Source: Eudorina sp. 2006-703-Eu-15 (taxonomy: Eukaryota; Chlorophyta; Chlorophyceae; Chlamydomonadales; Volvocaceae). From it: 64,000 bases of DNA. The notes under the pieces were generated by a model. It saw only the letters and a program-made list of their open reading frames with translations. It had not been told where the DNA came from and did not search any database. The stretch covers positions 515,593-579,592 of the forward strand of contig BDSI01000079.1 in NCBI GenBank assembly GCA_003117195.1. The letters are read 5' to 3'. Each line of letters begins with the position of its first letter. Within the stretch, counting starts at the first letter, position 1. A program made the position numbers and the translations under genes. This document shows positions 48,259-58,259 of this stretch, one piece after another.

Positions 48259-50860
48259 CTACTTTTTCCCTCCGGGAATCAACCCCCGTAGAAATCTTGC
48301 AGTCTTGGTGAGGGGACTCGACGCCGCGGCTGCGTTCATGAACGCCAGCTCCAGGTCGCTGCTCGCTGGCCGCCTGGGCATGGCGCCCACCTGGGAGTCG
48401 GAGGGGATCGCAACACGTTGGCGGCCGCGGTGTCGTGTGTGGAGGAACGAAACGCCATGTGACAGAACGTGCCTCACCTCGAGGAAGGTCCTGCATATTC
48501 GATTTCCGCACGACGCCCAGAGCAAGCACGCCGATGTTTCCCGGAGACCTGACCCCAGGTCAGATACACGCACCTCACAGGTGCCACCTCACACCCTCAC
48601 GCCCTCAGACCGGCGCCTCCCCACTCGCCACCCGCAGTTCATTGCTGCCCAACCCCTTGCCACCCTTGCGGTGCCTCCCCCCGGCCCCCCTCACCTGCAC
48701 GAACTGGTCCCCTTCCTTCAACAAAATGCGCCAGGGCGCTCCCGCAGCTGCTGCCGCGCCCGACTCAACCGTCCGCAGTACCGCGCCCTCCTTCGGCCCC
48801 AGCAACCCCTGCGGTGAAGGGCCGGGACGACAGAGCGGCAGCGGCGGCACTTGGGTGGCGTCCTCCTCACCATCAGGCGCTTCAGGTCGGCTACCGTGAC
48901 ACCGCCCGAGGTCTCGAAGGTGTCGCAGTCCGTTACGCAGCCACCTACTACCTGGGAGCTGGGTTTATCGGCTGTCCCACCAGTGGGAGGCAGGGAACAG
49001 GGAGCCGCCCCCACATCACCTAGGCTGTTCCTTTTTAACCCCCACATCACTTAGGTGCTATCGATGGGTGGACGCTGTCTGCGCGGGCTGCCCGCTTGCA
49101 GTCCCAAACGAGTTACTTGGGCAGCCGAGTCAGGTGCGACCACAGCTTCCCTCAGGATCGCGCCGCTGCAGCAAACGCCGCGGTCCTGTACACTGCGCGT
49201 TTGCCGTACCTGAATGGCGCACGGCAGGAAGCTGTACACCACTTCAATGGAGGCCGCGACCCCGTCGTACTCGGCCGGCAGCTGCACGCCCTGCTGTGAC
49301 CACTGCGGGTTGAGGACCACCGCCGCCGGCCCCATCCAGACCTCCTCCAGCAGCTGCTCCACCAGGGCTACCTGGAGGGCCGGGGGAACAGGAGGGGAGG
49401 GACGCGGGACGCGTCGGGGACGGGGGAGGCAAGTGTACGGGAGGGCCATCAGTGATGGCTAGCCCATCACATGCACCAAGAGGGGGAGGCCGTGCGACCG
49501 CCGGCTGCAGTCTTGGCAGCGTTCGGTGCAGAGGGCGCCTCACAACCGGTGGGTTTGGCCTGGGGACAAGGTTCCAGTTCCCAAGGCTTAGGGCATACCG
49601 TACGCCCCGTGTAGAGGCCCTGGAACTACGCACGCACCCTTGACCACCGGGACACGGCCTAACGCCCTGCCTGCCCAGGCCCTGGACTGACGCCACCGCC
49701 GACCCACATCGCTCACGGCGGGCTCCACAACCATGAGCAGCCCCCCGAGCTGGGGCTGCTGACACGCCTGCCGCAGACCGAGGACATGGCCGCCGCCACC
49801 GCCGCCGCTTCGGGCCAGCTGTACGGCATCGTCCCGCGCGTGCACGATCGTCCAGTTGGCGGGCGCGACCGCGGCCGCGGCGGCGGCGCCACTGCGCTGC
49901 TTGATGCGCGCCGCAGTGGCCGCGATGATGAGGCCGGTTAGGTCGACTGCCGCCCGGGCGGAGGAGTCCAGAACGGGAATTTCAACGCCGAATCGGTTGC
50001 CCGCGCCGCCCGGCTTGGATGAATTGCTAAAACCCTGGCACAGCGAGAGGGACAACGCACATGCGGCCGTTTCCTTGGCGTGCAGCAGCACCAGAATAGC
50101 AGCAGGCCAGCAGCTGCTGCTGCTCCGACCAAGGGACAGGGTTTTTGCGACGGGCAGCTTTTGTTCCGCACTCCATGTAGAGCAGGGCTGCATGCCTTGG
50201 CCCGGCCCCGGCGTGGAGGCCAGCTCCGTCTGGACCCTCCTTCCGCATGCGAGGCCGCTCAAGCCCTCACACGCCTGAGCCCGTTGGCGCCTGCCATGGT
50301 TCAAAGGCTCGGCGCCCGGGCCCATCATGGCGACCCCGTGGCATTGCGGCCGCAAACGGAAACAGTGTCTGTTGTCAGACAGACAGGCCGAAAGACAGCC
50401 GGACAGACCAGCAGGCGGACACCACACGGCGGCATCGTGCTGGTTTTGCGCGTCTTCCGTCCGCCCACCCCCTCGGCGAGCCCCTATAGGCCCAAGAAAC
50501 GGCACCCACCTTGGCGGTCTTGGCGGTCTTCAGGTTGGCCAGGTGGGGCTGCAGTGCGGGCACCAGGCATTGAGCTGCACTGTCCACTGCTGCCTGCTGG
50601 CTGTCCGGAATGTCAACAACAAGAGGCTGCACTGGCACCGACGGCGAACTTGTCGCCGTAGTGATTTGAAGCTTCTTCCAGGATGGTGGCTTCACGTCAC
50701 CACTCGTTCGAGGCAGGGACATAGTGCGCGAAGGAGCGAGATGGAAACGCGCCTGGGAAGTCCGGCTCCAATGCGTTACAAGCGGCCAAAGTAAATGCTC
50801 ATTTTTCAAAAGTTTGATGGTTTCACTTCGCAAAGCACGTTCTCCGTTAATGGTCCGCAT
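48259..50860 (-). CDS. DUF1995 protein, LPA3-type photosystem assembly factor candidate
   Basis: Six exons in phase (minus): 50860-50510, 50034-49708, 49371-49210, 48951-48871, 48808-48695 and 48390-48259, giving 388 aa. The start is the first ATG; a later in-frame Met (MSLPRTSG) is possible. Residues 1-60 look like a transit peptide. Exon 2 has NRFGVEIPVLDSS and LLMVVEPAVSD. Exon 3 has the DUF1995 signature: VVLNPQWSQQGVQLP, then EYDGVAASIEVVYSFLPCAI. Exon 5 contains APWRILLKEGDQFVQ. The C-terminus is basic (FLRGLIPGGKK). Family members such as Arabidopsis LPA3 act in chloroplast photosystem II assembly; the specific role here is inference. A small extra exon near 48480-48540 was considered, but its phase does not fit. 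It sits between the SET gene and LHCSR copy A on the same strand. Confidence 0.8.
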
Positions 50861-51827
50861 CCGACCGCCAAGGGAAACAGCTCGCAAATGTTAAATATGC
50901 AGACAACAAGTTTCACGCAGATCGGGAGCGAATCAAATGTTCTATACAATCTAATACGGAATGCGGGAATGGAGTACCGTTCGTGTTGGTTGTGTACGGC
51001 GCGTAAAAGCGACTGACTGCTATGTTGTTTGAATCTTGTTGTTTACCTACCCGGGAGTGACCGGTGTGATCATGCGTCACCAGTGACCAGGCGTCCTACT
51101 GCCGTCACCAGTGACCAGGCGTGATAGATATTTTGAATCTCCTGCCAACAGGTGTCAACCATCCCCACAATCAGAACCTCATTTATGATTGCATTAGTTG
51201 CCGAAAACACCCGTTAACTTTAATCAACACGCGTCAACACGAAGTGCGTGCCACTTCGGTTCCGTTTCCGAGTTCGATACAGGTTGCATGCCGAATGGCG
51301 CGCCGATGGCCTGCGACCCAGAGAACGCCGATGCCATGTAAGCTTTTGGTACGCAAGTCTTGCATTGTATGTTATGACAACAAACAAAACAGCTGAAGTA
51401 GAATGTGCAGGTGAGGTTACAACCATAAGCTGATATTCAGATTGTATTCAGCGTGCATCTGTTGTTCCGAGGAACTGTTCTCCTCATCGTCGTGTGGACC
51501 AGATCATGGTCATCATCATAATCATTATCAGCAGCTCGCTTTACTAAGCAATAGAACAGCTCATCAACAATTATCGACAAAACCACTTGACCCTCGGTAT
51601 GATCACTTTCATGCCATGCTCGTGGCATAGTGAAAGAATAAATAATATTCGAGCCTCACTCTCATCATTAATGCACATCGTTTTCCAACCACTGTACAGA
51701 CCACCGGAAGAACTCGTCAATACGACAAAACTGCAGTACTTGTCCAAAATCTGCGACCACAATCACATGGTGCACAAAGGCAGCATCCAAGCAGGGTCGT
51801 GCAGGCTTCCATCACCATCGAAACCGC
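50861..51827. other. Spacer between LHCSR copy A and DUF1995 gene
   Basis: It contains the 3' UTR of LHCSR copy A and the DUF1995 promoter. TTACA at 51417-51421 is a minus-strand TGTAA about 410 nt past the LHCSR stop. A duplicated CGTCACCAGTGACCAGGCGT occurs at about 51076-51123. Confidence 0.5.
51417..51421 (-). terminator. TGTAA polyadenylation signal, LHCSR copy A
   Basis: TTACA on the plus strand, correctly placed and oriented downstream of the stop at 51828. Confidence 0.5.
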
Positions 51828-53545
51828 TCACAGATCCTTCAGGTTGCTCGGCAGGGGCGTGACCGGCAGACCCACATCCCTGCGGACACGTTCAGGTAAA
51901 CCATCAGTGAGGAGGAAAAAAACTTTATCAGGACAGGACGAATCTACAGGACACCCTCAATACATCCCTCGAAAGGCAGTATGATCGCATTCGTGCTGAT
52001 GATGTCCTCGGAAGGGTTTGGCTCGTAACCAGGGCCGCCCCAATCAGCATCCCAGCCCCCTCACCGCTCGATGTCGTCCAGCTCCAGGATGACCTCCTTC
52101 TCGAAGCGCAGGAACAGGTGCTCGAAGATCTCCTGACGCTCCACCAGCTCCTGGGCCACGAAGGCGGCGATGGCGATCATAGCCTGCGGGGGCCGGGATT
52201 AGCGAGCGAAAAGGGGCGCGGTTAGGGACTAACGTTACAATACTTCTTCGATCAGCGACTCGTGTCTAATCAACCATATTTTCCGGAACACTACAAGCTG
52301 CGCACAAACCCCGCCTGCCATACGTTACAACGGTCACGCGCATCCCGCTTGTTGTTTTTGTACACACCTCGGGGCCAACCCACGAGGCTTACCAGGCGAC
52401 CGTTGTTGAGCTCCTTGGTCTGCATGACCTTGAGCTCCTCGGGGTCGGTGGGCTTCAGGCCAAGCGGGTCGAAACTGCGCCACAACAGCGTGGGGCGATT
52501 GGCTCAAGTTGGTTCATGTACTACTGATTTGACACCGCAGTCCATGACAGAGCATCAGTACTCCCTGGGGACAACCGACCAATCACAATACAATAGCACT
52601 CGTATTATGAGATCTTCTATCAACCAGCCCAGACTGATCTAGCGTCAGGTACGTTTCAGGTAGATTACTTTTGTCTTACCCCAGGTCACCCGGCTCGTAG
52701 TCGTCCTTAAGGCTGTTGAAGCCGGTGTTGGTGGGGGTGGCCCAGCCGATGGCCACACGGTACGACTCAGCAATACCGATGGCGATCAGAAGTGGCTCCC
52801 AGAAGCCCTGGCCGATCTGGGAGAAGTGGTTGATGGCGGGGCCTGTGCAGGAAGACAACGGTGCAGACGGAAACGAAACAGGAATAACAAACTTAAGAAC
52901 AGACGCTACTACTTCCAGGCGTACATTGAGCACCAACTGCGTCTCCTGCCGCCCCACGCGAAGAAAGCTCAAGGGACCGGACGTTCATGCGTATCCTCTA
53001 CTCCAGCAGTCAACAATTCAACGCGCCGGTGACACCCACCGGACACACGGCCGTCAAAGTTGAAGAACAGCGGGAAGTCCTGCAGCTGCTCGCCAACGAT
53101 GAAGCCCACAGCTGCAAGCATGGACACGCGACCGTGCACGATCTCCGACTCGCGCCAGCGGCGGATGTCGCGAACGGACGCCGTCTTGTAGAAGCCAGCC
53201 GGGTCGAACACGTCCTCGAACGGCGCAGTGACGCCCGGCAAGGACTTGAGGTCTGCGGGTGGGGCGCAAGGAAACCGTTAGGAAATACGTTGTTTCAACA
53301 AGTGGACATTGTAAATTGCATCAACAAACAAACAACTGGCGCCTGCCAGCATATCAAGACGACAACTGGTCGATCATAGTGTCAACGCCCATCAGAAACT
53401 CGTGCTCACATTCAAGGTTCGATTGTGCGGTCGGCTTAGCGTTTTGGCTCCTCTCGGACACAGACTTGCCGACACGAGCGACAACCGAGCGCCGGGCCCC
53501 TGGCTGCGCAGTAGCCTTCAGGTTGGTAGAGCGAAGAGCACTCAT
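51828..53545 (-). CDS. LHCSR: Stress-related light-harvesting protein, copy A
   Basis: Six exons in phase (minus): 53545-53410, 53252-53040, 52842-52680, 52474-52393, 52183-52065 and 51879-51828, giving 254 aa, the normal LHCSR length. Residues 1-45 are a basic, Ser/Ala-rich transit peptide. The mature part starts near [16 protein letters not shown]. Chlorophyll-binding helix 1 holds [20 protein letters not shown], helix 2 [19 protein letters not shown], and helix 3 KELNNGRL joined to [15 protein letters not shown]. The acidic lumen-facing tail [20 protein letters not shown] is characteristic of LHCSR (LI818) proteins. The last exon is easily missed because the donor GTGAGG contains an in-frame TGA at 52065. 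LHCSR binds chlorophyll and xanthophyll in thylakoids and gives pH-dependent energy dissipation (qE) in excess light. LHCSR genes are usually high-light induced; no element for this is visible beyond a TATA box. Confidence 0.95.
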
Positions 53546-53617
53546 TCTTCAAGATAACGTTCACGAAAGTGAAAAATAAAGATGGAATTAGTATACTATC
53601 ACCCTGTTTCAAGGCGC

Positions 53618-53624
53618 TTTTATA
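53618..53624 (-). promoter_or_regulatory. TATA box, LHCSR copy A
   Basis: TATAAAA on the minus strand, about 75 bases upstream of the ATG at 53545. Position and sequence match the copy B box. Confidence 0.75.
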
Positions 53625-55988
53625 CTGGGCGCGAGGTGGGAGGCCCAAATTCGTGGCCTGCAACCCTCCGTACAATTCTGCCTAGACCAGCGCATTCACA
53701 TCCTGGACTCGACCTCCAGGCAAACGGGCTTATGATTGGAAAGGCCTTCTGCTTTATGCTACCATTGCAAATGGCGTCCCTAATTTGGCCATGGTATCGA
53801 ACTGAACAATCGGCGGTTGGTCATTGTACTGACCAGCCATTGGAGAACTTCCAAAAATATTCCATGGCGCTTAGGCGTTTTGTACGTAGCAATGCGCACT
53901 GACTATTCGTGCAGCAATCATTTACATGATCGTGTACCTTTGTTACATTACCCTTGACATCACTCGCCTAACGTTGGACAATTGTGATGCGAATTTTATT
54001 TTTGACCACAACAGTAAGAAATATAATTGATGAGGAATCATTTTGTAGCTATACCTTGTCAAAAAATCTGTGCTGCTACATTTGCTAGTGCTGCATGTGC
54101 ATATGCCCATTTGGCTTTGCGATATGTCGACCTTCCATTAGGACAACAAGCGCGTTCCGGACAGGAGCGGGTCTAGTTACATTTCTATATTGTGGAAGCA
54201 ACGCGCTGTTGAAATGGCAATCATTCAGATGTATTGCAATTTAGCACGCCCTTTGATAGGCTGACCCCTTTGCATTTCCAAAGCTGCAATGCCATGTGCA
54301 AAGCGTTTTCATTCGGTTTAATAATGATAGGGTAGCTGACGGTCATGCTACCAAGGGTTCCAAAGTCAGGCAGTGAGCGGGCGGTGAATGGCATGGCTAG
54401 ACGGATAGCTAGGGAGTGCCGGTGTTGCACCGCTGGGGTAAAACAATCTCACTCGCCTGTCGTCCGCGCTAACCGCGGCACAAAACACCCTTGGCGAAGA
54501 CAGATGTGTGCGCAGTCCTGAAGGTGTTGAGGATACCCATGGCATCAGGTAGGCTGGATCACCGGACAGGGAGCAAGGAGGTGAGGAGAAGGTAGAGAAG
54601 GCGCAAGCAAGCAAGGACACGCTCGACCTGGGACGCAGGGAGGGGCCAGAAGCACACAACACCCATGTGCCCGCGGGAAGCAGCCCACTAAGCCACATGC
54701 ACTGTCGTACGTCCACCCGTAGCGATGACGACCGACCCAGCACATCAAAGTGACCCCAAACCGATAGAGGCGAGAAACGCCGCTCACTAGTCCCCATTTA
54801 TGATCCACAAACATTGGAGCACCAGCACAACCAGGACCAGAATGCGCCGAACGGTTCACGGAAGAAATCAATAGAAGCCTAAACCGCCATCCCTTCGCGT
54901 GGCCCCCAACAAAAGAGTTACTATCAACGTTTACAGGAGGCAACAGCGCAGTAGTAACGTTCATTCATTCATGCAGTAGTCGGTTGCTTGAGCAGGTCAG
55001 GTCAGGGTTGCGGTGTCCAGGGGCTGGTGGGGCAGGTGGGGTTCAAGTGGTCGTTTACACGATACGTCGTAACTTTCAGTCGTAACGTTCACACTATCAG
55101 GATGTTGTACAGTAAACAAAAAATTGCGCCTTGGGCAAGGGCGTAATCTCGTTGGCAGCAAGGAGCCATCAACGCGCGTAACCAGCCGAGTTAGCGCGTT
55201 ACCAGCATTGAGTATGCATGGATGTGTACGGAGAGCAATGCGCGTAACCAATGTTACATTCGATGCACGGAAGTAATATGAGAAGGTACCAACGCCATGA
55301 TCCGCCGTACAATTGGTTCCATGTCCTCACGCCTGTCATGTTTGTATCCTCGGCTTAGGTTACACACAAGCGGCACTCCTGCACTCGGGGGCACCCCCAG
55401 CCGTCATTGCATCGCATGGCCCGCCATCACCGGCGGGGTACCCACTTTAAAAAATTAAATTCGTAAGAAAGCACTGACATCGCTACCGACCCTGTCAACT
55501 AGGATGCCGTGCCGATTACAAGCTCACAAGCCCATGCGAATCCCTGCAAGCGTTCGCATGTCTGCATATTACTCTCCCCTCCAGTCTGCTTCTCTGCCCT
55601 CCCCTCGGCAAACCGATCCAAACCAACAAAATTGTTTCACTCAAGTCCAGACACCCTCCCTCGAATGCGCAATAATATTACCGTGCTTGACAGCTCGTCC
55701 CTTTCCTGTCATATTATTACTGGTACATGCTCAATACGGCATACCCGAACCCGCAGAGCTTAGTTGATGGGCCAAGATACGCACGCTTGATTGGTGGCGA
55801 TGCCGAACTCTCAAACTCGAAGGATGGTCGGGTGAACGGATATGGCGGAGATCGTGAAACGGTTACGATGGTAACTGGTGCGGGAAGATCGTGATGAGCG
55901 GCCTTTGACGGATGTCCGTTGCGGGGCCACTTGTGACTGGCCGGACGGTCAGTACAACATGTGACATTCCATTCCGCAGAGCAGGGCA

Positions 55989-55993
55989 TTACA
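55989..55993 (-). terminator. TGTAA polyadenylation signal, LHCSR copy B
   Basis: TTACA on the plus strand, about 90 nt past the stop at 56080. This would be an unusually short 3' UTR for this kind of genome. Confidence 0.4.
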
Positions 55994-56079
55994 TTCCGTT
56001 CACGTGCTCCTGCCCCACATGCACTGTCGTAGCACCCCCATGACCGGGTCCTCCAGCGCTAGCTCCGTCCCCCGCTCGC

Positions 56080-58259
56080 TCACAGGTCCAACAGGTTGCT
56101 CGGCAGGGGCGTGATCGGCAGACCCACATCCCTGCGAGCGGCCAGGGCCAGGACGGGGCACCATGAAGTTATCAGCTGCTGGCAAGGCGCCGCACATGCC
56201 GTGATGTGCCGCACATGCCGTGACGTGCCCCACATGCCGTGATGTGCCCCACATGCCGTGATGTGCCCCACATGCCGTGATGTGCCCCACATGCCGTGAT
56301 GTCACTAGATATTGCAGCTGCACAATGTCTGAAGCTCAAATTCGGACATCTTCTGGGCGTACCCATTACGTCTGTCTCAGGTCGCACACAACGTAATTTG
56401 GATACATGACCCGGGATGTTCGCCACATGGTGCCGAGTCACCTTACTGACCCGTGCCCGCCGACCGCAATTTCCGACCCGTACATCCCGTACACCGATCG
56501 TACACGGACGAACTACACCGACATTTACCCGCCCCAAGTCCTGTTACAAGCCGCCACCCCGCGACGTGCACGTTGTGGGCTTGCTTCCATGCCTTACGTT
56601 CACAACAAATTACAACCCTATATTCAACGGACAACCGTCGTGTAAACCCGGGTCTACACCCCTCCCCGTCCCCTCACCGCTCGATGTCGTCCAGCTCCAG
56701 GATGGCCTCCTTCTCGAAGCGCAGGAACAGGTGCTCGAAGATCTCCTGACGCTCCACCAGCTCCTGGGCCACGAAGGCGGCGATGGCGATCATAGCCTGC
56801 GGGGGCGGGATTAGCGCGCGAGCGGGGTATACGGTCGGGGACTGCAACAGTTTCTTCGGGACATAACCTAATACCCAATCACAGACGAAACGCATACCGA
56901 AGTCCAAAACTTCTGGAACATAAGTGAAGTCGTAAGCAAATCGAACAAATGCATGCCTTGCCGAAGAACATAACCCCAGCGAGAACCAAAAGAAAAACCG
57001 TGCGAGGACCAAGAAAGTCATGCGCATCCGGCTTTCGTTTGTGTACGCGGCCTCCGGCCCCACCCACAAAGCTTACCAAGCGACCGTTGTTGAGCTCCTT
57101 GGTCTGCATGACCTTGAGCTCCTCGGGGTCGGTGGGCTTCAGGCCAAGCGGGTCGAAACTGCGCCACAACAGGGTGGGGCGATTGGTTATTGTAAGCATA
57201 CTGAAGATGACACGGCATTACATCACAGTGCATATCAGTCCTCCCCGGGGACAACCGATCAACAGCAGTACATTCGCTTGAGAAGCTACTATCAATCAGC
57301 CCAGAACGATCTTGCGGCAAGTTCGTTGATAGATAAATTTGTCTTACCCCAGGTCACCCGGCTCGTAGTCGTCCTTAAGGCTGTTGAAGCCGGTGTTGGT
57401 GGGGGTGGCCCAGCCGATGGCCACACGGTACGACTCGGCAATACCGATGGCGATCAGAAGTGGCTCCCAGAAGCCCTGGCCGATCTGGGAGAAGTGGTTG
57501 ATGGCGGGGCCTGCGCGGGAAGGCAACGGTGCAGAGGAAATGGTAACTGAATTAGGAATGAGTGACTTAACAGATGTAAAATTCACAACGTCCGGGCGTT
57601 AATAGCCACTGGAGGCCCCACGCGAAGAAAGCTCAAGGGACCGGACGTTCATGCGTATCCTCTACTCCAGCAGTCAACAATTCAACGCGCCGGTGACACC
57701 CACCGGACACACGGCCGTCAAAGTTGAAGAACAGCGGGAAGTCCTGCAGCTGCTCGCCAACGATGAAGCCCACAGCCGCAAGCATGGACACGCGACCGTG
57801 CACGATCTCCGACTCGCGCCAGCGGCGGATGTCGCGAACGGACGCCGTCTTGTAGAAGCCAGCCGGGTCGAACACGTCCTCGAACGGCGCAGTGACGCCG
57901 GGCAAGGACTTGAGGTCTGCGGGTAGGGCGCAAGGAAACGGCATGACTCAGCATCGCACGCGCCTACGTGTGGCAGACTAAATCACAAATCCCACGGGTA
58001 GCCTGACTGGCTGTCAGCAGCCAACCAAAGACAATGCCTTACAGATGACGTGCTCGCAAAACTCCACAACACCGATGTAGTAGTACTCACATTCAAGGTT
58101 CGCCTGTGCCCGGTCACCCGATGGTTCCGCTGTCACCGGGGCGGGCTTCGTCACCGTCTCGCTCCGTTCCGACATTGTCTTGCCAACACGAGTGATTGTG
58201 GAGCGGCGGGTCACCGTGTGACCGGCCATCCGCGTGTTGATAGTGCGAAGAACAGCCAT
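56080..58259 (-). CDS. LHCSR: Stress-related light-harvesting protein, copy B
   Basis: Six exons with the same lengths and phases as copy A except exon 1: 58259-58091, 57916-57704, 57510-57348, 57158-57077, 56796-56678 and 56131-56080, giving 265 aa. The mature protein is nearly identical to copy A. Changes I see are Val to Ala in [11 protein letters not shown], and, in the tail, Val to Ile (GLPITPL) and Lys to Leu (SNLLDL). The transit peptide is different in sequence and 11 residues longer ([20 protein letters not shown]...). All Chl-binding motifs and the acidic tail are present, so it should be functional. As in copy A, an in-frame TGA lies inside the last donor (GTGAGG at 56677). The 2.5-kb tandem spacing resembles the paired LHCSR3 genes of Chlamydomonas. 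Confidence 0.95.
56193..56304. repeat. 19-bp minisatellite, six copies
   Basis: Units of CACATGCCGTGATGTGCCC start at 56193, 56212, 56231, 56250, 56269 and 56288, with one or two substitutions. They lie immediately upstream (minus sense) of the final LHCSR copy B exon, within its last intron (56132-56677). Confidence 0.9.

Larger units (their letters stand above)
53546..56079. other. Spacer between the two LHCSR genes
   Basis: About 2.5 kb with the copy A promoter at one end and the copy B 3' UTR at the other. The middle is AT-richer. The longest frame (54797-54366, minus) has no recognisable domain. TTACA at 55989-55993 is a likely TGTAA signal for copy B. Confidence 0.55.

Noticed and set aside
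48480..48545. Possible extra exon of the DUF1995 gene
   Set aside because: The splice-like sites give lengths that break the phase between the flanking phase-0 exons.
52065..52065. Apparent premature stop of LHCSR after DDIER
   Set aside because: The TGA lies inside a GTGAGG splice donor. The correct final exon (51879-51828) restores the conserved LHCSR tail, and copy B has the same arrangement.
56193..56304. Regular 19-bp direct repeats considered as a CRISPR-like array
   Set aside because: There are no spacers: the units are contiguous. It is a minisatellite in a eukaryotic intron.
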